Shown: piece by piece, positions 43,104 to 52,046 of the stretch
Numbering within the stretch: the stretch's first letter is position 1
Layout of the letters: every line of letters begins with the position of its first letter
Source: an uncultured Alphaproteobacteria bacterium
GTDB lineage: Bacteria > Pseudomonadota > Alphaproteobacteria > Caulobacterales > Caulobacteraceae
NCBI GenBank assembly: GCA_903909375.1
Contig: CAIVVM010000024.1
Span: 27,888-91,887, forward strand
DNA length: 64,000 bases
Reading direction: 5' to 3'
The notes under the pieces: model-generated
The model's input: the letters and a program-made list of their open reading frames with translations, nothing else
Databases searched by the model: none
What the model was told of the DNA's origin: nothing
Position numbers and translations under genes: made by a program

Positions 43104-44117
43104 TCAGAAAGGGGGCTTGAAGGCGGCGCATTGGCGACAGACCTCCGGTCCCGCCGTCTCCAGAAACTCACCTGCATCGATCTCCGGACGCTGATGGAGC
43201 CAGCCCACCTGCGCCATGCGACGGATCATCATGAAGGTCGGGATCAGGGCTTCGTCGAAATCGGAGAGGGGCCTGACCGCGCGATAGCCCTTCAGCAGCG
43301 CCGCCTGCAGGGCGTCAAACCCGGGTTCAGTCTGGTAATATTTGAGCGCGACGGCGATGTCGTAGACGTGCCAGCCGAACGCAGCGTCGTCGAAGTCGAT
43401 CACCGTCAGGCGGTCCTGCCCCACCAGGATGTTGCCGGGGTGCAGGTCCGCGTGGATCAGGCTGAACCGTGACGGGTCCTTGCCGTACCGCTGCAGCATC
43501 CCGTGGACCTGGTCGCGGGTGGCTTTCAGCAGCGCCTGCTCGGGTAGGGAGAAGGCCGCGTGTTCCCAGAACGCGCCCCAGAACGGCGCCTCGCCCATTA
43601 GTCCGTCGGCGTCCAGGGTATGGCGCACAAACCCGGTCGGCGGTCGCCAGACGCTGGCCTGGTTGTGCAGGGCTGCGATGACCCCTCCCAGCTGCTCGAA
43701 GTGCCTGGCGACAGTAGATACATCCTCGATCCCGTCGATGATGTCCGACAGGAGCTCACCGTCAGTCCAGCTCGCCATGCCGGCCAGACGCTGCTCGTTC
43801 CGGGCTGTTACCGTGACCGGGACATAGTGGCCGCCGTCCCGAGCAGCCAGCGGGATGGGTGCGCCGATGCCGGCCTCGTTCAGGGCACGGGTCCAGAGCG
43901 GCTCGGAATTGAGTTCTGCCTGGGTGTGATAGCCCGGTCGATGCAGGCGCAGCACATATCTCGCGCCATCTGCGCGGTGGCGCACCCGGAACGTGACGTT
44001 CTCGGAGAGCGCGATCAGTTCCAGGTCCACGGGATCGATCGGGAAGGCGGCCAGCGCCTCCCGGGCGGCCGGGGTGAACACATCGATGTCCGCCTGATCA
44101 AGCTGCGCTTCAGGCAT
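43104..44117 (-). CDS. phosphotransferase (APH/homoserine-kinase II-like)
   Basis: This 337-residue kinase has the aminoglycoside/choline kinase fold. 'ENVTFRVRHRADGARYVLRLHRPG' near 38 is the nucleotide-binding lobe. 'FSLIHADLHPGNILVGQDRLTVIDFDDAAFGW' near 222-252 carries the catalytic HxDxxxxN and the metal-binding DFD. The start MPEAQLDQ at 44117 overlaps the end of the aminotransferase gene by eight bases. In rhizobia and relatives such kinases are fused to class III aminotransferases of the ethanolamine-phosphate phospholyase type. Here the two are separate but coupled, suggesting phosphorylation followed by PLP-dependent elimination of one amino alcohol. Confidence 0.83.
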   Translation of the reverse strand: MPEAQLDQADIDVFTPAAREALAAFPIDPVDLELIALSENVTFRVRHRADGARYVLRLHRPGYHTQAELNSEPLWTRALNEAGIGAPIPLAARDGGHYVPVTVTARNEQRLAGMASWTDGELLSDIIDGIEDVSTVARHFEQLGGVIAALHNQASVWRPPTGFVRHTLDADGLMGEAPFWGAFWEHAAFSLPEQALLKATRDQVHGMLQRYGKDPSRFSLIHADLHPGNILVGQDRLTVIDFDDAAFGWHVYDIAVALKYYQTEPGFDALQAALLKGYRAVRPLSDFDEALIPTFMMIRRMAQVGWLHQRPEIDAGEFLETAGPEVCRQCAAFKPPF

Positions 44118-45390
44118 CGAGTTCGGCCGCCGTCGCGTCGAAGGCTTCAAGGAAGGCGGCCGCATTCGCCTGCGAGAACACCAGGGGCGGTCGGATCTTC
44201 ACCACATTGCCCAGCATCCCGGCGTTGGAGGTCAGGAACCCCCGCCGCATCAGGCGGTTGGCGATGTCGACGGCGCGATCCCGGTCGGGCGTTCGGGAAG
44301 CCTTGTCCCTGACGATCTCGACGCCGATGAAGAGGCCCTGGCCGCGGACGTCGCCGATCCAGTCGTGCTGCGGTTGGCGCGCCTGCAGGGCGGCCTTGAG
44401 GTCGCCGCCCACCCGCGCGGCATTGCCCCGCAGGTCGTCGCGTTCGATCACATCGAGGACTGCCATTCCGGCGGCTGCCTGCAATGGGCTGGAGGCGAAG
44501 GTGTTGAAGTACCGCGTCGGTGCGCGGAAGCCTTCCACCAGTGCGCGGCTGGCCGCCGTCGCCGCCAGCGGGATGCCGTTGCCCATGGGCTTGCCGGTGA
44601 CGACGATGTCCGGTGTGAAGCCCGTCACCTCATAGCCCCACCAGCTCCCGGTACGACAGTAGCCGGCCTGTACCTCATCGGCGATCACCAGCCCGCCGGC
44701 GGCGCGGGCGATCTCGGCGGCGCGCGCCATGAAACCCACCGGTACGTCTGGCAGGCCCTCGTTGGCGAAGATCGAGCAGACGATGAGCGCGGCGAACCCG
44801 GCGCCATTGGCCTCCAGCCGCGCGATCGCCGTCCGCAGCCGGTCCAGGTAGGCTTCGCAAAGGGCGTCTTCGTCCAGATTACCATCGACCGGCCGGTAGA
44901 GCTCGGGCGACGGGAAGGTCGCCAGGTCGGCCCGCCCGGGTTGCTCCGAGCCCAGCCGCGTCATGCCGCCCACCAGCTCGCTGTTGCCGTGATAGGTTGC
45001 GTCCGTGCAGACCACGCCGCGCTTTCCGGTGGCGAACCGCGCCATACGGATGGCAACCTCGTTGGCCTCGGTGCCGCTGCAGCTGAACACCACGCTCTCG
45101 ATCTGCGGTCCATGCAGGGCTGTCAGCCGTTCCGCGAGATTGACGATCCCCTCGTGCAGGTAACGGCTGTGGACGTTCAGCGTCGCCTGCTGGCGTCCCA
45201 CCGCCTCGGCCACCTCCGGATTGGCGTGCCCGACGCAGGGGACATTGTTGTACATGTCGACATAGCGCCGACCCTCGGCGTCAAACAGATAGACGCCTTC
45301 GCCGCGCACGATGTGTAGCGGCGCCTCGTAGAAGAGGGCCGCGCCGGCGCCGAGCGCCTGGTTCCGGCGGGCGAGCAGATCAGCGGTCAT
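44110..45390 (-). CDS. class III PLP enzyme (aminotransferase/phospholyase-like)
   Basis: This 426-residue class III aminotransferase-fold protein has 'VVFSCSGTEANEVAIRMAR' near 105 and 'GGLVIADEVQAGYCRTG' with the PLP aspartate near 240. The Schiff-base lysine is in 'DIVVTGKPMGNGIPLAATA' near 270. GKPMGNG in place of GKGLGGG is typical of the ethanolamine-phosphate/5-phosphohydroxylysine phospholyase group. It may therefore eliminate phosphate from a phospho-amino alcohol made by the coupled kinase, instead of transaminating. Its start overlaps the LacI stop (ATGA) and its end overlaps the kinase start, so all three are one operon. Confidence 0.85.
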   Translation of the reverse strand: MTADLLARRNQALGAGAALFYEAPLHIVRGEGVYLFDAEGRRYVDMYNNVPCVGHANPEVAEAVGRQQATLNVHSRYLHEGIVNLAERLTALHGPQIESVVFSCSGTEANEVAIRMARFATGKRGVVCTDATYHGNSELVGGMTRLGSEQPGRADLATFPSPELYRPVDGNLDEDALCEAYLDRLRTAIARLEANGAGFAALIVCSIFANEGLPDVPVGFMARAAEIARAAGGLVIADEVQAGYCRTGSWWGYEVTGFTPDIVVTGKPMGNGIPLAATAASRALVEGFRAPTRYFNTFASSPLQAAAGMAVLDVIERDDLRGNAARVGGDLKAALQARQPQHDWIGDVRGQGLFIGVEIVRDKASRTPDRDRAVDIANRLMRRGFLTSNAGMLGNVVKIRPPLVFSQANAAAFLEAFDATAAELDA

Positions 45391-46406
45391 GTGGCGGCTC
45401 CCTTCGGCGGCGGCGCTGTGCTTCCCCGGATAACCAACTGGTGCGGCAAGGTCACGTCGCGGCGATCTGCGGCGTCACCGCTCAGGATATCCAGCAACAG
45501 CCTGACCACATGACGCCCGATCTCGTGGGTCGGCTGGCTGATGGTGGTCAGCGGCGGGTCGAGATAGCGGGCGAAGCGGATGTCATCGAAGCCGACCACC
45601 GAGATGTCGTCCGGACACTTCAGCCCCCGGTGACGCAGCGCGGCCAGAGCGCCCATGGCCATCTCGTCATTGAAGCAGAACAGCGCCGTGGGCGGTATGG
45701 GTCGATCCAGCAGTTCCCCGGCCCGCGCCTCTCCGGATTCTATGGAGAAATCGCCGGTGGCCACGATCAGCGCCTTGAGCTTCGCCTGACGCGGCACCGC
45801 GCCTTGTACCCCGGCCAGCCGGTCGCGGCTGATCGGGCTGATCAGCGGCCCGGTGATCACGCCGATCCGGCTGTGGCCCAGCTCGCAGAGGTGCCCCATC
45901 ACCTCGGCGGCGGCGCGTTCGTTGTCGATGTGGGCGCTGGAGACGCTCAGGCTCGGGCTGAACTCACAACCGTTAACAATCGGCGTGCGGGGCCCCATCC
46001 GGGCCACCATCGCGGCCAGCGCATCCGGCAGGCGGTGCCCCAGAAAGATCAGCCCGTCCGCCTCCTTGCGCAGCAGCATCTGGGCGTACTGATCCTCGCG
46101 CGCCTCCTCATGCCGCGTGTCGCCCAGCAGCACGGCATACCCCGCCGCCGTCGCCGCCTCCTCGACGCCCCGGATCACCTGCGAGAAGAACGGATTGGAG
46201 ATGTCGGGCACCGTCACCAGGATCTTGTCGGTCCGCAGGGTCCGCAGTGTCTTGGCCGCCAGGTTCGGCGTGTAGCCCAGGTCCGCGACCGCCGCCCGGA
46301 CCCGGGCGCGTGTGACCTCGGCCACCTGATCTGGCGCGCTGAACACCCGCGACACGGTCGCGGTGGAGACCCCGGCGCTGCGCGCAACATCCTGTATCGT
46401 CGCCAT
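45387..46406 (-). CDS. LacI family transcriptional regulator
   Basis: This 339-residue repressor has the N-terminal helix-turn-helix MATIQDVARSAGVSTATVSRV (1-21) and hinge 'YTPNLAAKTLRTLRTDKI'. A periplasmic-binding-protein-like ligand domain follows, with 'NPFFSQVIRGVEEAA', 'GHSRIGVITG' and 'DDISVVGFDDIRFARYLDPPLTTISQPTHEIG' (in part). LacI proteins with this hinge bind palindromes with a central CG. The matching 14-bp site TGAAATCGATTACA occurs upstream of the permease operon at 47387 and in the divergent DUF1080/GMC promoter region, which makes this regulator the best local candidate. It also leads its own operon with the class III enzyme and kinase. Confidence 0.9.
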   Translation of the reverse strand: MATIQDVARSAGVSTATVSRVFSAPDQVAEVTRARVRAAVADLGYTPNLAAKTLRTLRTDKILVTVPDISNPFFSQVIRGVEEAATAAGYAVLLGDTRHEEAREDQYAQMLLRKEADGLIFLGHRLPDALAAMVARMGPRTPIVNGCEFSPSLSVSSAHIDNERAAAEVMGHLCELGHSRIGVITGPLISPISRDRLAGVQGAVPRQAKLKALIVATGDFSIESGEARAGELLDRPIPPTALFCFNDEMAMGALAALRHRGLKCPDDISVVGFDDIRFARYLDPPLTTISQPTHEIGRHVVRLLLDILSGDAADRRDVTLPHQLVIRGSTAPPPKGAAT

Positions 46407-46473
46407 CGCACGGAGAGTGGCGGCGGGGGCGGGAGAAGACAAGCGTGGGCAGGAACGAGGGCCTTCGGCCATC

Positions 46474-46690
46474 ACCGCCTCTCCCCCGCGACCTCGCGAC
46501 CGCGAGGGCGACGAGAGGGAGAGGGTTGGGAGAGGGCCGGCTGGGCGACTCTGGCGGGACGTCGAGGGCCATCAAGCGTCGCCGCCGTACATCCTCGCCG
46601 TCCCATCGGCGGATCACGTTCTCACGCGCCGGCCCACTCCTCAATCCTCCCCCTCTCGGCTTCGCCGGGGGCGAGGAGGGCTGGTCGCAG
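46474..46690. repeat. about 200-bp dispersed repeat with inverted ends, copy 2
   Basis: This region is collinear with 4437-4646. Shared blocks include GAGAGGGCCGGCTGGG, GGGACGTCGAGGGCC, CCCATCGGCGGATCAC, CTCTCGGCTTCGCCGGGGGC and the closing GAGGAGG. It lies in the gap upstream of the LacI gene. The rest of this gap to 46852 holds no gene that I can support. Confidence 0.8.
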
Positions 46691-46852
46691 GAGTCCGTGT
46701 GACATGAAAACCCCGCAACAGGCTCTATGGGGATAGGTACCGTGTCGCCAATCGGATGTCAGCGCGTCTCCACACAGCCGCGACCCAAAGCGGACGTCCC
46801 GAGCAAGTCGGTCCGTCGTTGACAAACTCGGGGAACTAGCAAGCATCGCTGT

Positions 46853-47191
46853 ATGCGATCTGATCCTTTGCGAGATATTGCGGACGGCAATGCCACCAGC
46901 CAACAGGCCGGTCATTCCTCTATCTTCCGGGCAGACCGGAAGAACACCACGACAGAACTCCTGCTAATCCAGAAGTGGAGCCTGCTTGGCGCAGTCCTCG
47001 TCCTAGGGGTGGCGATAGTGGGTGCCGCTGCGATGGTCTTTCAACTCTCAGCAGGCGTTCTCTTGGGCCGTGACCGAGGTCTTGCGGTCGTCGTTGTATG
47101 CGGGCTGCTGTTCGGCTCTGCGGCGATGTTTGGTATGAGTAGACTGGCCGGGCGGATGCGGTTGGACCGGTCGCGCCTGCCCGGCGATTAG
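46853..47191 (+). CDS. small hypothetical membrane protein
   Basis: This is a 112-residue frame with a hydrophilic first 40 residues and two hydrophobic segments (about 45-68 and 77-97: 'LLGAVLVLGVAIVGAAAMVF' and 'GLAVVVVCGLLFGSAAMFG'), ending in a basic tail. The amphipathic layout (two helices joined by GRDRG) looks coding. A consensus -35 (TTGACA, 46819-46824) lies upstream, without a good -10. I do not recognise the family. Base composition is slightly lower in GC than the neighbours. Confidence 0.45.
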   Translation: MRSDPLRDIADGNATSQQAGHSSIFRADRKNTTTELLLIQKWSLLGAVLVLGVAIVGAAAMVFQLSAGVLLGRDRGLAVVVVCGLLFGSAAMFGMSRLAGRMRLDRSRLPGD

Positions 47192-47312
47192 GCGGACCAG
47201 GCGGGGCCGCTAACGTCCTTTGCGGTCATCCCCCTAGTCCACTCCCGGCGATCCGCCGCCGCGCACCAGCCCCTCACCCCCTGTTGCCCCCCTCAACGCA
47301 GCTTGCTATCCC

Positions 47313-47326
47313 TGAAATCGATTACA
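47313..47326. promoter_or_regulatory. LacI-type operator upstream of the permease operon
   Basis: TGAAATCGATTACA is a near-perfect palindrome around a central CG, 61 bases before the permease ATG. The identical 14-mer, on the other strand, is found at 59428-59441. Confidence 0.7.
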
Positions 47327-47386
47327 TCGGAACCGCAGAAGCCGCGCCAATGAGCTTCTGAGCCGCGTAAACCCGGGAGCGCAGAC

Positions 47387-48625
47387 ATGACGGTGCAAGT
47401 GCGGCTGTTCCTGATGATGGTGCTGCAGCTGGCCGTCTGGGGCGCCTGGGCGCCGAAGCTGTTTCCCTACATGGGCCTGCTGGGCTTCGCGCCCTGGCAG
47501 CAGTCGCTGGTGGGCAGTTGCTGGGGCGTGGCCGCCCTGGCCGGCATGTTCTTCTCCAACCAGTTCGCCGACCGCAACTTCGCCGCCGAGCGCTTCATGG
47601 CGGTCAGCCACGCGTTGAGCGGCCTGGCCCTGATCGGCGTGGCGTTCTCCACCACCTTCTGGCCGTTCTTCGCCTGCTACATGGTCTACAGCCTGCTCTA
47701 TGTGCCGACTTTGTCGGTCTCCAACTCCATCGCGTTTGCCAATCTGAAGGACCCGGCCAAGCAGTTCGGCGCGGTGCGGATGGGCGGCACGGTGGGCTGG
47801 ATGCTGGTGAGCTGGCCGTTCATCTTCCTGCTGGGCGCCAAGGCCGACATCGAGCAGATCCGCTGGATCTTCCTGGTGGCGGCTATCGTGTCGTTCGCGC
47901 TGGCCGCCTATAGCCTGACCCTGCCGCACACCCCCCCGCGCCGTGAGGCCGAGGGGGTCGACAAGCTGGCCTGGCGGCGTGCGGTGAAACTGCTGGGCGT
48001 GCCGTTCGTGGGCGTGCTGTTTGCCGTCACCTTCATCGATAGCGTCATCCACAACGGCTACTTCGTGATGGCCGACGGGTTCCTGACCAACCGGGTGGGG
48101 ATCGCCGGAAACCTCAGCATGGTGGTGCTCAGCCTCGGCCAGCTGGCCGAGATCGGCACCATGCTGATCCTGGGACCGGTGCTGGTGAAGCTGGGCTGGA
48201 AGCTCACCATGATCATCGGGGTGCTGGGCCACGCGGCGCGCTTTGCGGTGTTCGCCTTTTTCGCCGACAGCCTGCCGGTGATCGTGGCCGTCCAGCTGCT
48301 GCACGGCGTCTGCTACGCGTTCTTCTTCGCGACGGTCTACATCTTCGTAGACGCTGTCTTCCCCAAGGACGTGCGGTCCAGCGCCCAGGGCCTGTTCAAC
48401 CTGCTGATCCTGGGGATCGGCAGCGTGGTGGCCAGCTTCCTGTTCCCCACCCTGATCGGCCGGTTGACCACGAAGGTTACCGACGTCAGCGGCGCCGAAC
48501 TGCAGATCGTCGACTACCAGACGCTGTTCCTGGTCCCGACCGGGATGGCGCTGGCCGCCGTGGTGATCCTGGCGCTCTTCTTCCGTCCGCCCACGCGGGC
48601 GCCGGAAACTCCGGATATCGCCTGA
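47387..48625 (+). CDS. NupG-like nucleoside/sugar H+ symporter (MFS, NHS family)
   Basis: This 412-residue, 12-helix membrane protein starts MTVQVRLFLMMVLQLAVWGAW. It has the NHS-family 'WQQSLVGSCWGVAALAGMFFSNQFADRNFAAERFMAVSHALSG' region (in part) and 'FGAVRMGGTVGWMLVSWPF' near 128. E. coli NupG/XapB import nucleosides; relatives within sugar-isomerase clusters of Caulobacter-like bacteria may import oxidised sugars. The context here (sugar isomerases, Gfo/Idh) suggests the latter. It is the first gene of a four-gene operon reaching 51798, with a LacI-type operator upstream. Confidence 0.87.
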   Translation: MTVQVRLFLMMVLQLAVWGAWAPKLFPYMGLLGFAPWQQSLVGSCWGVAALAGMFFSNQFADRNFAAERFMAVSHALSGLALIGVAFSTTFWPFFACYMVYSLLYVPTLSVSNSIAFANLKDPAKQFGAVRMGGTVGWMLVSWPFIFLLGAKADIEQIRWIFLVAAIVSFALAAYSLTLPHTPPRREAEGVDKLAWRRAVKLLGVPFVGVLFAVTFIDSVIHNGYFVMADGFLTNRVGIAGNLSMVVLSLGQLAEIGTMLILGPVLVKLGWKLTMIIGVLGHAARFAVFAFFADSLPVIVAVQLLHGVCYAFFFATVYIFVDAVFPKDVRSSAQGLFNLLILGIGSVVASFLFPTLIGRLTTKVTDVSGAELQIVDYQTLFLVPTGMALAAVVILALFFRPPTRAPETPDIA

Positions 48626-48650
48626 CCATGACCTTCAACGGAGACGCCGC

Positions 48651-49598
48651 ATGCGCCCGATATCGTCCGACCTGCACCGACGCGGTTTTCTCGCCGCCGG
48701 TCTCGCATCCATGACGGCCACCGGCGCGGACGCCGCCGCCAAGCCGTTCTTTGCGCAGCGCAAACTGCCGATCAGCATCCAGCTCTACACCCTGGGTCCG
48801 GACGTGGCGAAGGACCTGGATGGCACGCTCGGGACGGTCTCGAAAATCGGCTACAAGGCCGTCGAACTGGCGAGTTTCCTGGGCCGGACCCCGACGGACC
48901 TGCGAGCGGCCCTCGACCGCGCCGGCCTGGTCTGCCGCAGCGCCCATATCCAGGGACGTGGCGGTCTCGACGGCGACCTGGCCAAGCTGGCCGGAGACCT
49001 GAACACGCTCGGCGTCACCAACGCCGTGATGCCGATCTTCTACATTCCGGATCGGTTCGGGCGGGCGCCGGCGACCGGAGAGACCTTCTCCGGCTTCCTG
49101 CGTCGCATCGCCGAAGGCATGACCGCCGACGACTGGAAGATGAACGCCGACTTCCTCAACGCCAAGGGCGCGGTACTGAAGCGGTCCGGGATCACCATCG
49201 GCTACCACAACCACAATCCGGAGTTCGCCCCGCTGGGCGACACCAACGGGCTGGAGATTCTGCTCAAGAACACCGATCCGGCCATCGTCTCCTTCGAGCT
49301 TGATGTGGGCTGGGTTGCGGCCGCCGGGGTTGATCCGGGCGCCTTCCTGACGAAGCACAAGGGGCGGTTCACCCAGATGCACGTGAAGGACCTCAAGGCT
49401 ACTACGAAGCCCAACTATGTCCTGAGCATGGATCCCACCGAGGTGGGCTCCGGCGCGCTCAACTGGAAGACCCTGCTGCCGGCCGCCTATGCGGCAGGGG
49501 TTCGCGGGTTCCATGTGGAACAGGAACCGCCCTTTGCCCGTCCACGGATCGAGGCGGCGAAGATCAGCCATGACTATCTGGCCGGGGTGGTCGCCTGA
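48651..49598 (+). CDS. exported sugar phosphate isomerase/epimerase family TIM-barrel protein
   Basis: This 315-residue protein has a Tat signal (HRRGFLAAGLASMTA, 9-23). The mature protein is an AP-endonuclease-2-fold TIM barrel: 'ISIQLYTLGPDVAKDLDGTL' near 40, 'GITIGYHNHNPEF' near 182 with metal-binding H and N residues, 'SFELDVGWVAAAGVDP' near 213 and 'FTQMHVKDLKA' near 243. Export indicates that the sugar is handled in the periplasm, consistent with periplasmic oxidation to 3-keto sugars by GMC enzymes. It lies 25 bases after the permease gene in the same operon. Confidence 0.87.
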   Translation: MRPISSDLHRRGFLAAGLASMTATGADAAAKPFFAQRKLPISIQLYTLGPDVAKDLDGTLGTVSKIGYKAVELASFLGRTPTDLRAALDRAGLVCRSAHIQGRGGLDGDLAKLAGDLNTLGVTNAVMPIFYIPDRFGRAPATGETFSGFLRRIAEGMTADDWKMNADFLNAKGAVLKRSGITIGYHNHNPEFAPLGDTNGLEILLKNTDPAIVSFELDVGWVAAAGVDPGAFLTKHKGRFTQMHVKDLKATTKPNYVLSMDPTEVGSGALNWKTLLPAAYAAGVRGFHVEQEPPFARPRIEAAKISHDYLAGVVA

Positions 49599-49600
49599 CC

Positions 49601-50746
49601 ATGGCGGCGCAGGCCCCTTTGCGGATGGCGATGGTCGGTGGCGGGCCGGGCGCCTTCATCGGGCCCGTCCACCGCATGGCCGCCGAACTGGACGGTCGCT
49701 TTCGGCTCGTGGCAGGTTCGTTCAGTCGCGACGCCAGCCGTAACGCCGAGGCGGGACGGATGTGGGGGGTCCGCGACGACCGCATCTACGGCGACTACCA
49801 ACAGATGATCCACGCCGAGGCCGCTCGCCCCGACGGCGCCCAGCTGGTGGCCGTGGTGACGTCCAATGACACCCACTACTCCATATCGGCGGCCGCTCTT
49901 GAGGCCGGGCTGCATGTGATGAGCGACAAGCCCGCCACGCTCAATCTGGCGGAGGCCAGGGCGCTGGCCGGTAAGGTGGCGGCCTCGGGCAAGGTCTACG
50001 GCCTGACCTACATTTACACCGGCTATCCGATGGCCCGCGAGGCCCGTGAGATCGTGCGGCGGGGCGACCTCGGCGCGATCCGCAAGGTGGTGGTGGAGTA
50101 TGCGCAGGGGTGGCTGTCGCGTCCCATCGAACGTGACGGGGATCGCCAGGCCGGCTGGCGGGCGGACCCGGCGCAGGCGGGCGTCGGCGGCTGCATCGGC
50201 GACATCGGCGTTCACGCCTTCAACATGGCCGAGTTTGTCAGCGGGCTGAGGGTGGAGCGGCTCTGTGCGGACCTGTCCAGCATGGTTCCGGGCCGGGTGC
50301 TGGACGATGACTGCAACATGCTGCTGCGGTTTGCCGGCGGCGCCCGGGGCGTGCTGATCGCCTCCCAGATTTCGGCGGGCGCGCGCAACGGCATGACCAT
50401 CAAGGTCTATGGCGAAAAGGGCGGCCTCTGCTGGTCGCACGAGCGGCCCAATGAGCTGGCGCTGGACCTGCTGGATGCGCCCAGCCAGATCCTGCACGCA
50501 GCGTCCGGTTACCTGAGCGCGCCGGCAAGGGCGCGGGTGCGGATTCCGACCGGCCATCCGGAAGGCTTCATCGAGGCCTTCGCCAACCTCTACGCCGACA
50601 TGGCTGACGCTATCGCTGAGGGCCGGACCGACCCGGCTCCGCTTCCCGGTATCGCCGACGGCGTTCGCGGCATGGCCTTTGTGGAGCGCGCTGTCGCCGC
50701 CAGCCGTGATGGCGAAGGCTGGGTTTCGCTGGAGGCTGCGCCATGA
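49601..50746 (+). CDS. Gfo/Idh/MocA family NAD(P)-dependent oxidoreductase
   Basis: This 381-residue protein has an N-terminal Rossmann fold ('[23 protein letters not shown]', 7-29). The conserved EKP-like lysine is in '[15 protein letters not shown]' near 107 and the C-terminal GFO_IDH_MocA fold has '[19 protein letters not shown]' near 190 with the His-Asp catalytic site. The family oxidises or reduces sugars and cyclitols. The start lies two bases after the isomerase stop, and the end overlaps the next gene (ATGA). It probably interconverts a keto-sugar and its alcohol in the cytoplasm. Confidence 0.9.
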   Translation: MAAQAPLRMAMVGGGPGAFIGPVHRMAAELDGRFRLVAGSFSRDASRNAEAGRMWGVRDDRIYGDYQQMIHAEAARPDGAQLVAVVTSNDTHYSISAAALEAGLHVMSDKPATLNLAEARALAGKVAASGKVYGLTYIYTGYPMAREAREIVRRGDLGAIRKVVVEYAQGWLSRPIERDGDRQAGWRADPAQAGVGGCIGDIGVHAFNMAEFVSGLRVERLCADLSSMVPGRVLDDDCNMLLRFAGGARGVLIASQISAGARNGMTIKVYGEKGGLCWSHERPNELALDLLDAPSQILHAASGYLSAPARARVRIPTGHPEGFIEAFANLYADMADAIAEGRTDPAPLPGIADGVRGMAFVERAVAASRDGEGWVSLEAAP

Positions 50747-51798
50747 GGACGCTGAAGGGGCCGGGCATTTTCCTGGCGCAGTTCATCGGCCCCGAGGCGC
50801 CGTTCAATTCGCTGGACCGCATTGCCGAATGGGCCGCGGGACTGGGCTATGTTGGCGTGCAGATGCCCACGGGAGACTCGACGTCGTTCTTCGATCTGGA
50901 ACGCGCCGCCGACAGCCAGGACTACTGCGACGAGATCGCCGGACGGCTGGCGCAACACGGCCTCGTCATCACCGAGCTTTCCACCCACCTCCAGGGCCAA
51001 CTGGTGGCGGTGCACCCGGCGTACGATGAGCTGTTCGACGGCTTCGCACCGGTCGAGGTCCGGGGACGGCCGAAGGCGCGGCAGGAATGGGCCGTCCGTC
51101 AGCTCCTGGCGGCCGCCAAAGCGAGCCAGAGGCTGGGTCTCACTGCTCACGCCACCTTCTCCGGCGCGTTGGCGTGGCCCTACCTTTATCCATGGCCGCA
51201 GCGACCCGCCGGCCTGATCGAGGAGGCCTTCGCCGAGCTGGGCCGGCGCTGGCGGCCGATCCTCGACGCCTTCGACGAGGCCGGCGTCGACGTCTGTTAC
51301 GAGATTCACCCGGGCGAAGACCTGCACGACGGCGCCACCTTCGAGCGGTTCCTGGACGAGGTCGGCGGCCATTCCCGCGCGAACATCCTCTACGACCCCA
51401 GCCACTTCGTGCTGCAGCAGCTGGACTATCTGGATTTCATCGACCGCTATCACGCCCGCATCCGCGCCTTTCACGTCAAGGACGCCGAGTTCCGGCCGAA
51501 CGGGCGCTCCGGCGTCTACGGCGGCTATCAGGGCTGGGTCGACCGGCCGGGCCGGTTCCGCTCGCCGGGTGACGGCCAGGTCGATTTCCGGGCGATCTTC
51601 TCGAAACTGGCCCAGTACGACTATTCCGGCTGGGCGGTGCTGGAATGGGAGTGCGCCCTGAAGCACCCCGAGGACGGCGCCCGCGAAGGCGCGCCATTCA
51701 TCCGCGACCACATCATCCGGGTCACCGACCGGGCGTTTGATGACTTCGCGGCCTCGGGTGTTGATGCGGACCAGAACCGGCGGCTGCTGGGAATTTGA
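50743..51798 (+). CDS. cytoplasmic sugar phosphate isomerase/epimerase family protein
   Basis: This 351-residue TIM-barrel protein has 'NSLDRIAEWAAGLGYVGVQMP' near 20, 'VDVCYEIHPGEDLHDGATFERFLDEVGG' near 185 and 'ANILYDPSHFVLQQLDYLDFIDRY' near 215. 'IRAFHVKDAEFRPNGRSGVYGGYQGW' is near 240 and 'GWAVLEWECALKHPEDGAREGA' near 297. Glu, Asp, His and Glu in these blocks are the expected metal ligands of the xylose-isomerase-like fold. It overlaps the Gfo/Idh gene by four bases and ends the operon. It has no signal peptide, unlike the related gene at 48651, so the pathway has both periplasmic and cytoplasmic isomerase-like steps. Confidence 0.88.
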   Translation: MRTLKGPGIFLAQFIGPEAPFNSLDRIAEWAAGLGYVGVQMPTGDSTSFFDLERAADSQDYCDEIAGRLAQHGLVITELSTHLQGQLVAVHPAYDELFDGFAPVEVRGRPKARQEWAVRQLLAAAKASQRLGLTAHATFSGALAWPYLYPWPQRPAGLIEEAFAELGRRWRPILDAFDEAGVDVCYEIHPGEDLHDGATFERFLDEVGGHSRANILYDPSHFVLQQLDYLDFIDRYHARIRAFHVKDAEFRPNGRSGVYGGYQGWVDRPGRFRSPGDGQVDFRAIFSKLAQYDYSGWAVLEWECALKHPEDGAREGAPFIRDHIIRVTDRAFDDFAASGVDADQNRRLLGI

Positions 51799-51866
51799 GT
51801 CCCGGCCTGATCGACGTATAGTCGCCAAAGCGTCTCGACCTGGGGGTTGTCTTGCGAAGCTTGCTA

Positions 51867-52046
51867 ATGGGTTTCTTCCGCCTGATGCCGCTCTGGTTCG
51901 GCATCGGCTTCATCGCGCCGCTGACCGCGCAGTCGATTTCCGCCCTGGGCTGGGCATCGACGTTACCGGTGTCTCCGATTGTTCCGGGCCTGGTCCTTGG
52001 CGTCGTCTGGGGCGGCTCGACGGTACTGCGGGGCCGATGGATATGA
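51867..52046 (+). CDS. small hypothetical membrane protein
   Basis: From the ATG at 51867 this is a 59-residue frame, MGFFRLMPLWFGIGFIAPLTA, with a second hydrophobic stretch 'VPGLVLGVVWGGSTVLRG'. A TTG at 51852 behind GGGGG would add five residues. It overlaps the desaturase start by ten bases in another frame, suggesting coupled translation. Its hydrophobic pattern looks real, but no family is recognised. Confidence 0.5.
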   Translation: MGFFRLMPLWFGIGFIAPLTAQSISALGWASTLPVSPIVPGLVLGVVWGGSTVLRGRWI

